From positions 1-64,000 of the forward strand of contig JARACJ010000013.1 in assembly GCA_028767165.1 (NCBI GenBank): a stretch of DNA of 64,000 nt. Direction: 5' to 3'. Positions 45,785 to 55,292 of this stretch are shown here, piece after piece (position 1 is the stretch's first letter; each line of letters begins with the position of its first letter). Under the pieces are notes generated by a model. It did no database searches. It saw only the letters and a list, made by a program, of their open reading frames with translations, and was not told the DNA's origin. This DNA comes from Proteobacteria bacterium DTSAM18. Lineage in GTDB: Bacteria; Myxococcota_A; UBA796; GCA-2862545. A program made the translations under genes and the position numbers.

Positions 45785-46882
45785 CTACCGCGGACTCTTC
45801 AGGATGCCCGGGAACTGCATGCCCGCGTTGGGGTCGACGCCGCCGAAGTCCATGTTCGGGGCGCCCTGGCGCACGGTGAAGGCCATGGGCGGCAGGTAGA
45901 CGCGGCCGTCCTTCTCGATGAGACCCTCGGGCGGGTTGGGGAAGGGACTCGCCATCTTGAACGCGTTGGTGACGGCGTCGTCGAGCTCGACCGAGCCGGA
46001 CTCCACGGTGACCTGGATGATCTCGAGCTGCCCACGGGAGTCGAGGATGGCCGAGATCTGCGTGGTGTAGCTCGACTTGGCCAGGCGGATGGACGCCGGC
46101 AGGTTGTCGATGTTCTGCTTCCAGTAGAAGTTCACCAGCCGGCGGATGCGCAGCAGGTAGTTGGCGTACAGGTATTCCTTGGCGTTCAGGGCCAGCTGGT
46201 CGCCGAGCTTCTCGTTGATGAGGTCGTTCTGGGGCGCGCCCGCGGCGGTGGCGGCCGACGAGGCCGCAGCGGGGGCCGTGAGACCCTGCTGGTTGGTCTG
46301 GTTGAAGGGGGAGGGAAGCGCTCGCAGGTTGCCGTCGCGGGTGGGGTCGAACTTGTCGTTGCCGACCTCCGCGCCTTCGGCGGGCTCCTCGGTGGGAACC
46401 TCCTCGACCTCCTGCTCCTCCTCCTGCTGCTGCTCCTCGGAGAACACCGGCGCCACGACCTCGGGGTTGATCTGGAACTCCTCGACCCGGGTCTCCTCCT
46501 CGACGACCTTGTTGGTCTCCGCGAGGTAGTCGGCCTCCTCGGGCTCCGGCTGATCCTCCTCGGGAGGCAGCTCCACGAGCTGGCCCTTCAGATCCTCGGG
46601 GAGCTCCTCGAGCTCCTCGATCTCCTCCTCCTCCTCGGGTTCCGGCGGCGGCTCGATGAACACGAGCTCCACGGGTTCCGACTTCGTGGGCGTCTTCAGG
46701 AGGTGGGGGAGGGCGCGGTCGACCAGGGCGGACACACCGAACTGCAGCAGCAGCGCCAGGGGGAGGAACGGCAGGATCCTCCGGATCCAGCTTCCCCGAT
46801 GACGCTCACGCCGACGCTGCGCCTCGATCCAGGACGGACGGCGCCGGCTTTGCTCTGGGGTCTTCTCGGGCGCGTCCGTCAC
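45785..46882 (-). CDS. TonB-family energy-transducer-like protein
   Basis: A 365-aa envelope protein with one N-terminal membrane helix (about 37-55; ILPFLPLALLLQFGVSAL), a long Glu/Pro-rich periplasmic spacer (poly-Glu and EEQQQEEEQEVEEVP), and a C-terminal TonB-like domain (about 255-345; LLRIRRLVNFYWKQNI...QLEIIQVTVESGSVELDDAV). TonB and its relatives (AgmX, PglI, TolA types) couple inner-membrane proton motors to the outer membrane. No ExbB/ExbD partner is present here. It starts 10 bp after another TonB-like gene, forming a pair. Confidence 0.8.
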   Translation of the reverse strand: MTDAPEKTPEQSRRRPSWIEAQRRRERHRGSWIRRILPFLPLALLLQFGVSALVDRALPHLLKTPTKSEPVELVFIEPPPEPEEEEEIEELEELPEDLKGQLVELPPEEDQPEPEEADYLAETNKVVEEETRVEEFQINPEVVAPVFSEEQQQEEEQEVEEVPTEEPAEGAEVGNDKFDPTRDGNLRALPSPFNQTNQQGLTAPAAASSAATAAGAPQNDLINEKLGDQLALNAKEYLYANYLLRIRRLVNFYWKQNIDNLPASIRLAKSSYTTQISAILDSRGQLEIIQVTVESGSVELDDAVTNAFKMASPFPNPPEGLIEKDGRVYLPPMAFTVRQGAPNMDFGGVDPNAGMQFPGILKSPR

Positions 46883-46892
46883 TTGAGGGGAG

Positions 46893-48428
46893 CTACCTTT
46901 GGCTGGTGATGGGGTTTCGGTAGTGGAAGATCACCCTGTGCAGGATCCTGTCGCTTCGGAAGGACCTGGGCAGCCTGGGCAACCTGCGTGGTACCGCGGA
47001 ATGGGCCATGGCGTCCAATCTGTGGTGACCACTTTCACTTCTGATGACGACATCGACCACTCGGCCGTCGCGCTCGATGATGAAGTCTACGGTGGTGTCT
47101 CCCTGGATGCCCAGGGCGCGTTCGTGAGGGTCGAGGTCGTGGTCCACCCAAGCCGCCCACAGCAGGCTGTCGACCTGATCCAGGTAGGAGGCGATGGGGG
47201 AGTCGCTCAGCTCGTCGACGACCTTGACGGCCGTGATGGACCGGGTGGCGGACGAGGCACCCGCTGCACTGGAGGTGGCGTGGGCCTGGCGGGCGGCGAG
47301 CTGGGAGCGGTCGAGGGCACCCCATCCGAGGGACTGCCGGAGATCGTCCATGCTCTCGTCGAGGCCGTCGCCTCCGGAGGCACGGGCCGGTCCTGCGCTG
47401 CCGTCCTGGCCAGGCGTGCCCTCGGCGTCGGCGGGTCTGGCGCCATCGGACGCCCCGGACAGGTGGCTCGGACTCCGTGAGGCGTCGGAGGCGGCGGCCG
47501 CGAGGGTGACGGTGGTCGCCGTGAGGCCGCTGGACTGCTGTCCCTGCCGCTGGCCGTTCGTGGATCCGGCCTGCCGCACGGCCTGGGGCCTGTGGCTCGC
47601 CAGCACCGCGGACGAGACGGGGACCTCGAGGTGCTGCCCCTCGTGGGTGGCGCTCGTGGCGGCCTCCAGGGCCCCCTTGTGCAGCGCCTGGGCCTGCCCG
47701 ATGGATTGGTTGCGGGTGGGCGCGGCGGCCTCCTGGGGCCCCATGGTGTGACCGTTGCGTCGCCCGGAAGGGTCCAGGACGTCGGAGGCGAGCTGCACGT
47801 GGGCCTCCGACTGATACAGCTCGGGGAGGCTCCAGGACGCTCCGTGGGCCTGGGTCGTGAGGACCCGGGCGCCAGAGGCGGATGCGTGGAGGAGCTCGGT
47901 GGCCTGCACCGGCGCGATGCTGTGGCTGCCGGAGGTCAGGCTGCCCTTCAGGGCGCGCGGGGAAGGGGCCATCAGGCGGGCGTTGGCGCTCGCGCCGGTC
48001 TGTCCGCCGAGGTCGGTGGCCAGGCCCGTCTGGCCGGGGTTCGCGACCTCGCCGCCGTCGCCGCCCAGCCTGGACGACGCGGCCTGCCGCGCCACATCGG
48101 TGAGGGACGGGCTCGGCAGCGTGATCGGGATGTCGCTGGCGAGGGTTCCCGGGTCCGGGAGCATCACGAGCTGCACGACGGTCGGGCGGCTCTCCATGCG
48201 CTGGGCGTGGACGTCGGCCCACTCACGGCTCGACAGGAAGCTGGCGAACAGCGCGCCGAGGGACAGCAGGGACGTGAGCAGCGTCAGTGCGTGGGTGGCC
48301 CGGTTACGTTCCCGGTGGACGCGAAGGCCGTGTCGATCCAGCGGCAGGCTTCCCATCGTGCGCACGTGGAACACGGTCCCGTGGGGGACAGGACGCGGTG
48401 CGTGGGATGGAGAAGGAGCCTGTTGCAT
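46893..48428 (-). CDS. TonB-C-domain protein with long low-complexity spacer
   Basis: A 511-aa envelope protein. One hydrophobic helix (about 46-65; ALTLLTSLLSLGALFASFL) follows a basic cytoplasmic tail. Residues 75-395 are Ser/Ala/Gly/Gln-rich without clear repeats. The last about 110 aa resemble a TonB C-terminal domain (YLDQVDSLLWAAWVDHDLDP... GDTTVDFIIERDGRVVDVVIRSESGH). The layout matches the AgmX/TolA group, and the gene is followed within 10 bp by a second such gene. The ATG at 48428 has no strong ribosome site. It diverges from a zinc-ribbon gene 23 bp away. Confidence 0.68.
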   Translation of the reverse strand: MQQAPSPSHAPRPVPHGTVFHVRTMGSLPLDRHGLRVHRERNRATHALTLLTSLLSLGALFASFLSSREWADVHAQRMESRPTVVQLVMLPDPGTLASDIPITLPSPSLTDVARQAASSRLGGDGGEVANPGQTGLATDLGGQTGASANARLMAPSPRALKGSLTSGSHSIAPVQATELLHASASGARVLTTQAHGASWSLPELYQSEAHVQLASDVLDPSGRRNGHTMGPQEAAAPTRNQSIGQAQALHKGALEAATSATHEGQHLEVPVSSAVLASHRPQAVRQAGSTNGQRQGQQSSGLTATTVTLAAAASDASRSPSHLSGASDGARPADAEGTPGQDGSAGPARASGGDGLDESMDDLRQSLGWGALDRSQLAARQAHATSSAAGASSATRSITAVKVVDELSDSPIASYLDQVDSLLWAAWVDHDLDPHERALGIQGDTTVDFIIERDGRVVDVVIRSESGHHRLDAMAHSAVPRRLPRLPRSFRSDRILHRVIFHYRNPITSQR

Positions 48429-48451
48429 GGAGACGTGCCAGGGGAGGAAGG

Positions 48452-48961
48452 GTGCCGCTGACCAGCAGTCGCTTGGATTTGATCGTCGTGCCGGAGGATC
48501 CGGCGCTCATTGTCACCGATTCGGAGGCGCGACGCTTGTACAATGACGGCGTGACGCGCCAGTGGTGGGATGACCAGGCCCTGCCCGGTATCCGGGCTGA
48601 GGAGGTCGTCGAGGGTGGTTTCAGTCGGATGCGGCTGGAACGATCGGACACGATGAGGCTGTGGGCGAACCAGGGGGGCGGCTTTCGCGTGCTGTGTCCC
48701 CATTGCGCGGCGGGGATGGTTCGTCCTCTAGCGCGTCTGACCGAGTCCCTGCGTCAGGGGGGGCCGTGGGCGGCCGTGACGTGTCCGAGTTGTGGGCGAG
48801 CAAGCGATCCTCATGCACTTCGCATCGCCCCCACCGCACGGTTTGCCCGGACGGGGCTGTGGCTGGCGGACGTGGGGCGTGCAACGCCGACAGAGACCTT
48901 CCTGGCGTGGGCTTCGAAGCAGTTCGGACCGGTGGTGGTGGTGGGCCGTCGGGTGAACTGA
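48452..48961 (+). CDS. hypothetical protein with zinc ribbon
   Basis: A 169-aa protein started by GTG at 48452 behind ggggaggaa. It holds two paired-Cys motifs, CPHC and CPSC, about 30 residues apart, which can bind one Zn. The rest is unrecognised; it looks cytoplasmic. The last 341 bp run antisense to the 3' part of the next gene on the minus strand. Confidence 0.6.
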   Translation: MPLTSSRLDLIVVPEDPALIVTDSEARRLYNDGVTRQWWDDQALPGIRAEEVVEGGFSRMRLERSDTMRLWANQGGGFRVLCPHCAAGMVRPLARLTESLRQGGPWAAVTCPSCGRASDPHALRIAPTARFARTGLWLADVGRATPTETFLAWASKQFGPVVVVGRRVN

Positions 48962-49667
48962 ACGCGTCGAGGCGGGTGGTGAGGAAGGCGCCCACCAGCA
49001 GGGGCACGTCGAAGCCATCTCCGCCGGGGAGCCACCCGGCATCGACCGTGAGGCCCAGGTCGACGCGCTCGTTCCGCCAGGCCGTGAGCCGGGCCTGCAC
49101 GCTCACGGGGGTGGGTTCGAAGGGCTGGGCGGTGACGCCGAGCCACAGGCCCCAGCGGTCGTCCTGGAAGGCGCCACCCACCTCCGTGAGGAGGTCGGCG
49201 TGCAGGCGCTCGAGGTGACCGCTGCGCACGTCCCAGCGAATGCCCGCCCGGGCGAAGGTGCGCAGCTGCCACCGGGAGCCCACCACGGCGGCCCAGGAGC
49301 CGGAGGCCGCGAAGGCCGGCAGGGTCTGGTCGGGCTGGGGGCCCTTCAGGTAGCTGGGGGCGCCGAGGGGCACGATGAACGACATGCCGGCGTGCTGTCG
49401 CAGGCGGGTCTTCAGGGGCACGGCGAGGGTGCTCTGGAGGTTGCCGAGGCCGAGGGTGACGTCGTCGGTCGGGCCGTGCAGGAGCAGGGGAAGCTCCGCG
49501 GACCACAGCAGGGTGTCGGTGGACCACACGAGCCCGAGCTGGCTCTGGGCGCGCACGGCACCCTCGTTCGGGCTGGCGGCGAGCTCCACCGAGAGCACAC
49601 TGGGGCTGTCCGGCGCGGGACGGGCCGGGGAGGGGGCCGCGAGGGCGATCGCGGTCCACCACCACAT
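48621..49667 (-). CDS. putative outer-membrane beta-barrel-like protein with disordered tail
   Basis: A 348-aa protein. A weak signal peptide (MWWWTAIALAAP) precedes repeated alternating hydrophobic strands (TDTLLWSAELPLLLHG..., SFIVPLGAPSYLKG..., WAAVVGSRWQLRTFARAG) suggestive of an outer-membrane barrel through about residue 240. The last 110 residues (SPDGPPPPPVRTA... onwards) are Pro/Ser/Thr-rich and run antisense to the zinc-ribbon gene, so the true end could be altered by a frameshift or the overlap may be real. It overlaps the lipoprotein gene upstream by one base (TGATG), a sign of co-translation. Confidence 0.55.
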   Translation of the reverse strand: MWWWTAIALAAPSPARPAPDSPSVLSVELAASPNEGAVRAQSQLGLVWSTDTLLWSAELPLLLHGPTDDVTLGLGNLQSTLAVPLKTRLRQHAGMSFIVPLGAPSYLKGPQPDQTLPAFAASGSWAAVVGSRWQLRTFARAGIRWDVRSGHLERLHADLLTEVGGAFQDDRWGLWLGVTAQPFEPTPVSVQARLTAWRNERVDLGLTVDAGWLPGGDGFDVPLLVGAFLTTRLDAFSSPDGPPPPPVRTASKPTPGRSLSALHAPRPPATAPSGQTVRWGRCEVHEDRLLAHNSDTSRPPTAPPDAGTRSDALEDEPSPPRNGDTARESRPPGSPTASSCPIVPAASD

Positions 49668-50401
49668 CAGTAGTTGCCGTGTCGCAACGTCAGGATGACG
49701 TCTTCGGGAGGCGGTGCGGTCAACAGGATCTCCTCGGTGGTCTCCCCGAACATCTGCAGCTCGAGCTCGGCCTCGGGCACGAGGGAGGAGTCGGGGCCGA
49801 TGCACAGCAGCGTGAGTCCCGGATCCTCGGTGAGCAGGGGGAAGGGCTTGACCCATGTGCTCTCGTTCGTGAGCTGCAGATCGTCGGCGTCGATCTCGGC
49901 CTCGGTGACGGCCACCTGCACCTCGTCGGTGAAGTCGACGCGCAGGGGCTGCGAGAACACGGCACACCAGGTGCGCTCGTACTCGGAGAAGCTGGTGGAC
50001 AGGACGGTGGTGCGGTCCGCCGTGGAGAACCGGCTCCACCGGGTCATCTCCTCGGGGATCTCACGGATGGGCGAGGAATCGGGGGCGCCCGGCAGCGTGA
50101 GCCGCCAGCGGTAGTCGGTGTCGGCCTGCCATCCCTTCTCCGGGACGAACAGGAGCGCGTGCTCCTGCCACTCGACGGTTCCGGGTACCAGCTCCCCGGT
50201 GGCGAGGTCGACCACCTCGAAGGCAGGCTGGTGGGGGTAGTCCTCGGGCGGGGTGTAGTTGCCGAGGTAGGCCATCAGCGGCAGGTCGCGGGAGACCCAC
50301 GTCTGACCGTCAGCGGGGGCCTTGAAGTAACGCAGGTCCACCAGCTGCTCGGACTGGCAGGCGGGAATCAGCAGGGCAAGGATGGCGAGTCGAGCGAACA
50401 T
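49667..50401 (-). CDS. lipoprotein with Ig-like (SbsA-type) domain
   Basis: A 244-aa predicted lipoprotein with lipobox LLIPAC (Cys14) after a short signal. Residues 30-110 read as a bacterial Ig-like fold of the SbsA kind, which treats a property 'GELVPGTVEWQEHALLFVPEKGWQ'-type strand pattern; the mature part continues with a second, mostly beta region. GGGAG stands 6 bases before the ATG, favouring this start over an upstream one. Downstream, the stop overlaps the start of the barrel-like gene (TGATG). Function unknown. Confidence 0.72.
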   Translation of the reverse strand: MFARLAILALLIPACQSEQLVDLRYFKAPADGQTWVSRDLPLMAYLGNYTPPEDYPHQPAFEVVDLATGELVPGTVEWQEHALLFVPEKGWQADTDYRWRLTLPGAPDSSPIREIPEEMTRWSRFSTADRTTVLSTSFSEYERTWCAVFSQPLRVDFTDEVQVAVTEAEIDADDLQLTNESTWVKPFPLLTEDPGLTLLCIGPDSSLVPEAELELQMFGETTEEILLTAPPPEDVILTLRHGNY

Positions 50402-50517
50402 GTGAGCTCCCTGGGTGCTCCATCTCTTTTCGGACCCAAGTCTGGAACCTTCAGACGGGGAGGGGTACGACATCCAACGACCCGTGCCGAAGAGAGTCAG
50501 GCCAAGGAGGGGAGCCC

Positions 50518-51699
50518 ATGGAAGCCGGCTATGAGGAGATGCTGCAGTCCAAGGAGGTGGCCGTCCGGGCCGATGGCGTGCGAGGCATCGCGCAGACGCC
50601 CTCGGTGCAGGGGCTCGACCTCCTCGTGAGCCTGGTGCAGTCCGAGCGGAGCGCCGCCGTGGCCATGGTCGCGGCCGACGCGGCCACGCAGATGGCCATC
50701 ACGCTCCGCCGGCAGAACGCCGGCACCATCCCGGAAGGTTGGTCGGGCAAGCTGGCGAAGGCGGCCTTCGCGAGCGATCCCGTCCGCAACCCCACCCAGC
50801 TGCAGCTCGCGAGCTTCGACAGCTCCCGCGCCAACCTCGGTCGGCTTCGTCGCGCGCTCCGGGACACCCGCAGCGACGTGCGTCGGGGGGCCCTGGAGGC
50901 CCTGCGGTACCTGCTGGGCTCCGCCTTCACCGATCGCGGCGCCGTGGCCCGGGCCATGCAGCCCTGGTTCAAGGAGTCCGGCTGGGCCCCCGAGACCCTG
51001 CGCCACATGGCCTCGCTGCTCGCGGACGCCGGTGCGGTCGAGGTGGCGCGTGCCTGTGGCCACCTCACGCACGAGGGCAACGACGTCCTCGCCCGGCTCG
51101 AGTCGTCCGAGGGCTTCGACGGCGTGTGGGTCGGCACCGGTCACGATCTGTACGAGCGTGGTCACGGCGCCCCCAAGGGCTGGGCCTGCACCACGGCGGG
51201 CCGCATCATCAGCGCCACGGGCAGCCGCGACATCGCGCCGGTGGTGGATGGGGTGTCGCTGCGGGTGCTCCACCGGGTCGACGTGGAGTCCGAGGGCGAG
51301 GCGCAGATGCTGTACGAGGGCCACGTGCTGCGACCGCTCAAGCAGGACGAGCTGCTGTACTTCATGGGCCACTACGGGGAGGCCGCCGCGGACCACCCCG
51401 AGGCCGGTGCGGCGCTGGCGGCCCTCGCCGAGGGCATGACCGATCAACGCACGCTCACCAAGCTCGAGCCGCTCCTCATCTGGGTGCAGGGCGACCCGGC
51501 GGGCTCCCTCGCGCGCTGGGACGAGCTGCTCGACGGCGCCCGGCCCCTCAGCGAGTTCTGGTTCTGGCGTGGACTCGTGCGTCACCAGCAGGGAGATGCC
51601 GAGGGCGCCAGGGAGGATCTGGAGGTCTTCGTGGGCAAGGCCAAGCGCAAGGCCGACTGGCGGGATCACGCCCAGGAGCTCCTCGACGCCTGGGGGTGA
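50518..51699 (+). CDS. HEAT-repeat-like hypothetical protein
   Basis: A 393-aa cytoplasmic protein without signal or membrane helix. The first about 190 residues are helix pairs of HEAT/armadillo character (KEVAVRADGVRGIAQ, RDTRSDVRRGALEALRYLL). The C-terminal 50 residues resemble a TPR (FWFWRGLVRHQQGDAEGARE). The central part (200-330) is not recognised. It starts after ggagccc and sits 72 bp upstream of valS on the same strand. Confidence 0.7.
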   Translation: MEAGYEEMLQSKEVAVRADGVRGIAQTPSVQGLDLLVSLVQSERSAAVAMVAADAATQMAITLRRQNAGTIPEGWSGKLAKAAFASDPVRNPTQLQLASFDSSRANLGRLRRALRDTRSDVRRGALEALRYLLGSAFTDRGAVARAMQPWFKESGWAPETLRHMASLLADAGAVEVARACGHLTHEGNDVLARLESSEGFDGVWVGTGHDLYERGHGAPKGWACTTAGRIISATGSRDIAPVVDGVSLRVLHRVDVESEGEAQMLYEGHVLRPLKQDELLYFMGHYGEAAADHPEAGAALAALAEGMTDQRTLTKLEPLLIWVQGDPAGSLARWDELLDGARPLSEFWFWRGLVRHQQGDAEGAREDLEVFVGKAKRKADWRDHAQELLDAWG

Positions 51700-51771
51700 G
51701 CGGGCCCCGCGGCGGGTGGTGGCAGGGCTCCGGGGTGGGGTTAGAAAGGCCCCATCATCAAGGAGACCGGT

Positions 51772-54438
51772 ATGTCCGCAGAGCAGCTGCCCAGCCACTA
51801 CGATCCCAAGGCCGCAGCCGAGAGGTGGGCCCTGGCATGGTCCAAGGCCGAGATCTACAAGGCGAACCCCGAGGCCCCCGGCGAGCCCTACAGCGTCGTC
51901 ATGCCTCCGCCGAACGTCACCGGCCGCCTGCACATGGGCCACGCCCTGAACAACACCATCCAGGATGTCCTCGTCCGCTACAAGCGGATGGACGGCTACA
52001 ACACCTGCTGGGTTCCGGGCACCGACCACGCCGGCATCGCCACCCAGTGGGTCGTCAAGCGCCAGCTCGAGGCCGAGGGCATCGACTACCGGGAGCTCGG
52101 CCGCGAGAAGTTCGTCGAGCGCATCTGGGAGTGGAAGGAGCAGACCGGCGGCGCCATCGTCGAGCAGCTCAAGGCGCTCGGCGTCTCCGCAGACTGGACC
52201 CGTGAGCGCTTCACCCTCGATGCGGATCTGCAGGAGGCCGTCAAGGAGCACTTCGTGCGCCTGTACGAGGAGGGCCTCATCTACCGCGGCCAGCGCCTCA
52301 TCAACTGGGATCCCGTCGACCAGACCGCCCTGTCCGACCTCGAGGTCGAGCACAAGAAGGACAAGAAGGGCCGCACCGTCCAGGAGAAGGGCGAGCTGTT
52401 CCACTTCGCCTACAAGCTGTCCGAGGGCGACGGCGAGATCGTCGTGGCCACCACCCGTGCCGAGACCATGCTGGGCGACACCGCCGTGGCCGTCCACCCG
52501 GACGACGAGCGCTACAAGCACCTCATCGGCAAGACGGTCAAGCACCCCTTCCAGGACCGCCACATCCCCATCGTGGGCGACTCCATCCTGGTCGACCCGG
52601 AGTTCGGCTCCGGCGCGGTGAAGATCACCCCGGCACACGACTTCAACGACTTCGAGGTGGGCAAGCGCCACGACCTCGAGATGATCAACGTGTTCCACAA
52701 GGACGCCACGATCAACGAGCGCGGCGGCGAGCTGTTCGCCGGCCTGGACCGCTTCGAGGCCCGTGTGAAGGTGAAGGAGGAGCTCGACAAGCTCGGCCTG
52801 CACCGCGGCGAAGACGAGCACATGCTGCCCATCGGCCGCTCCCAGCGCTCCGGCGCCATCGTCGAGCCCATGCTGTCCACCCAGTGGTTCATGAAGATGA
52901 AGCCCCTGGCCGGGCCGGCCCTGGCCGCCGTCGAGCACGACGTCACCCGCTTCGTGCCGAAGATGTGGGAGAACACCTACTTCTCCTGGCTGCGCGACAT
53001 CCGCGACTGGTGCATCAGCCGCCAGCTGTGGTGGGGCCACCGCATCCCCGCGTACTACTGCGAGGCCTGCGACGAGGTCCACGTGGCCCGCACCGCGCCC
53101 GCCGAGTGCACCGCCTGTGGTCACACCAGCCTGCGCCAGGAGGAGGACGTCCTCGACACCTGGTTCTCCAGCGCCCTGTGGCCCTTCAGCGTGCACGGCT
53201 GGCCCGACAAGACCGCCGATCTCGCGAAGTACTACCCCACGAGCGTGCTCGTCACGGGCTTCGACATCATCTTCTTCTGGGTTGCCCGGATGATGTTCGC
53301 CGGTCAGCACTTCATGGGCGAGGTGCCCTTCAAGGACGTCTACATCCACGCCCTCATCCGTGATGAGAACCGGCAGAAGATGTCCAAGACCAAGGGCAAC
53401 GTGGTCGACCCCCTGCACATGGTCGACAAGTACGGCGTCGACGCCTTCCGCTTCACCCTCATGGCCATGGCCGCCACCGGCCGCGACATCGTGTGGGAGG
53501 AGAAGCGCGTCGCCGACTCCGGCCGCTTCATCACCAAGATCTGGCAGTCCCTGCGCTTCGGCTTCCTGAACATCGAGGGCTACGTGCCCAACGGTCCGAT
53601 GGAGCCCGGCGTGTACGAGGGCTGGATCGAGGCCCGTGCCGCCGCCGCCGCCGATCGCGTGCGCGCCGCCCTGGATGCCTACAAGTTCAACGAGGCCGCC
53701 AGCGAGGTCTACCAGTTCATCTGGGGCGAGTACTGCGACTGGTACCTCGAGCTCGCCAAGACCACCCTGTACAGCGACACCGCCACCGAGGCCCAGAAGA
53801 ACGCCACCAAGCACGCGCTGTTCACCACCATGAACACCATCGCGCGCATGATCCACCCGTTCATGCCCTACCTGTCCGAGGAGATCTGGTCGCTCCTGCC
53901 GTCGGGCAACGAGGGCTTCGTGGCCCTCGCGCCGTTCCCCAAGGCGTCCGACTCCGCGGTGGATCCGGCCGTCCTCGACGAGGTGGCGCAGGTCCAGGAG
54001 GCCATCAACGCGGTCCGCAACGTCCGCGGCGAGATGGGCTTGAGCCCCAAGCTGCGCATGGACCTGCTCGTGGCCGACGTCGAGACCCTGCAGCTGCTCC
54101 GCAAGCACCAGGGTGCCATGGAGTTCCTGGCCGGCGTGCACATCAAGGATGCCGTGGGCGCCCCCGCCGCCTGTGCCGTCGTGGTCATCGGCCACGCCGA
54201 GGCCCTGCTGCCCCTCGAGGGCCACGTCGATGTCGCCGCCGAGAAGGATCGGATGGACAAGGAGCTCAAGAAGGTCGCCAAGGACGTCAAGTCCCTGCGC
54301 GGCAAGCTCGGCAACGAGCGCTTCATGGCCAAGGCCCCCGAAGACGTCGTGGCCGAGTTCCAGGAGAAGCTCGCCAAGGCCGAGCGTCGCCTCGAGCTGC
54401 TCGAGAAGAACACCAGCCGCCTGGCAGGTGCCCTGTGA
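51772..54438 (+). CDS. valS: valyl-tRNA synthetase
   Basis: An 888-aa class I aminoacyl-tRNA synthetase charging tRNA-Val. HIGH motif: PNVTGRLHMGHALNNT; KMSKS motif: RQKMSKTKGNVVDPL. The CP1 editing domain (TTRAETMLGDTAVAVHP) is present, and the C-terminal arm is the ValS coiled coil (KDRMDKELKKVAKDVKSLRGKL). Length is normal for bacterial ValS. It begins a packed operon: nadC follows with a one-base overlap. Confidence 0.97.
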   Translation: MSAEQLPSHYDPKAAAERWALAWSKAEIYKANPEAPGEPYSVVMPPPNVTGRLHMGHALNNTIQDVLVRYKRMDGYNTCWVPGTDHAGIATQWVVKRQLEAEGIDYRELGREKFVERIWEWKEQTGGAIVEQLKALGVSADWTRERFTLDADLQEAVKEHFVRLYEEGLIYRGQRLINWDPVDQTALSDLEVEHKKDKKGRTVQEKGELFHFAYKLSEGDGEIVVATTRAETMLGDTAVAVHPDDERYKHLIGKTVKHPFQDRHIPIVGDSILVDPEFGSGAVKITPAHDFNDFEVGKRHDLEMINVFHKDATINERGGELFAGLDRFEARVKVKEELDKLGLHRGEDEHMLPIGRSQRSGAIVEPMLSTQWFMKMKPLAGPALAAVEHDVTRFVPKMWENTYFSWLRDIRDWCISRQLWWGHRIPAYYCEACDEVHVARTAPAECTACGHTSLRQEEDVLDTWFSSALWPFSVHGWPDKTADLAKYYPTSVLVTGFDIIFFWVARMMFAGQHFMGEVPFKDVYIHALIRDENRQKMSKTKGNVVDPLHMVDKYGVDAFRFTLMAMAATGRDIVWEEKRVADSGRFITKIWQSLRFGFLNIEGYVPNGPMEPGVYEGWIEARAAAAADRVRAALDAYKFNEAASEVYQFIWGEYCDWYLELAKTTLYSDTATEAQKNATKHALFTTMNTIARMIHPFMPYLSEEIWSLLPSGNEGFVALAPFPKASDSAVDPAVLDEVAQVQEAINAVRNVRGEMGLSPKLRMDLLVADVETLQLLRKHQGAMEFLAGVHIKDAVGAPAACAVVVIGHAEALLPLEGHVDVAAEKDRMDKELKKVAKDVKSLRGKLGNERFMAKAPEDVVAEFQEKLAKAERRLELLEKNTSRLAGAL

Positions 54439-55292
54439 TGCACCTGCGTGAGCGCCTGCGTGCCGCCCTGGCCGAGGATCTCGGCCCGGGCGACATCACC
54501 ACCAACGGCATCGTCCCCGACACCCAGCAGGGCACGGCCCACGTCGTGGCCAAGCAGGGCATGGTGGTCTCCGGCATGGACTACGGCATCGAGGCCCTGC
54601 GCGCGGCGGCCGAGCTGCTCGGTCAGCCCCTGCGGGTCGACGCCCACGTCAAGGACGGCGACCACATCGAGTCCGGCACCATGCTGCTGTCCATGGAGGG
54701 CTCCCTCAAGGCCATCCTGGTGGGCGAGCGGATTGCGCTGAACCTGATGATGCGGGCCTGCGGCATCGCCACCCACGTGCACTCCATCCTGGAGCACGTG
54801 GGCGAGGCCACCTTCCGGGCGGTCGACACCCGCAAGTCCACGCCCCTGTGGCGCGATCTGGAGAAGGCGGCCGTGCGGCACGGCGGCGGGCACAACCACC
54901 GCTTCGGCCTGTTCGACGGCGTCCTCATCAAGGACAACCACATCGCCGCTGCCGGTGGCGTGGCCAAGGCCGTCGAGGCGGCCAAGGCCCACGTGCACCA
55001 CCTGGTGAAGATCGAGGTCGAGGTCACCAACCTGGGCGAGCTCCGCGCGGCTCTCGAAGCCGGCGCCGACGGCCTGCTGCTCGACAACATGAACAACGAG
55101 CAGCTGCAGGAGGCCATCGCGGTGGCCCGGCAGATGGCGCCCCACGCCTTCCTCGAGGGCTCCGGCAACATGAACGCCGCCCGGATGGCCGAGATCGCAG
55201 GCTTCGGCCTCGATGTGGTCAGCGTCGGCGGCTTCATCCACCAGGCCCGCTGGGCGGATCTGTCCCTGCGCATCGACCCGGTGCACGGGTGA
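54438..55292 (+). CDS. nadC: nicotinate-nucleotide pyrophosphorylase (quinolinate phosphoribosyltransferase)
   Basis: A 284-aa enzyme converting quinolinate and PRPP to nicotinate mononucleotide in NAD synthesis. Motifs: LAEDLGPGDITTNGI, RIALNLMMRACGIATHV, DTRKSTPLWRDLEK, GGGHNHRFGLFDGVLIKDNHI and IEVEVTNLGEL. The start overlaps the valS stop (TGATG), and the stop overlaps birA. Confidence 0.96.
   Translation: MHLRERLRAALAEDLGPGDITTNGIVPDTQQGTAHVVAKQGMVVSGMDYGIEALRAAAELLGQPLRVDAHVKDGDHIESGTMLLSMEGSLKAILVGERIALNLMMRACGIATHVHSILEHVGEATFRAVDTRKSTPLWRDLEKAAVRHGGGHNHRFGLFDGVLIKDNHIAAAGGVAKAVEAAKAHVHHLVKIEVEVTNLGELRAALEAGADGLLLDNMNNEQLQEAIAVARQMAPHAFLEGSGNMNAARMAEIAGFGLDVVSVGGFIHQARWADLSLRIDPVHG

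Noticed and set aside
50497-54225. A 1242-aa minus-strand open frame across valS
   Set aside because: It is antisense to valS and neighbouring genes, with Val/Gly/Asp/Leu-rich composition and no domain.
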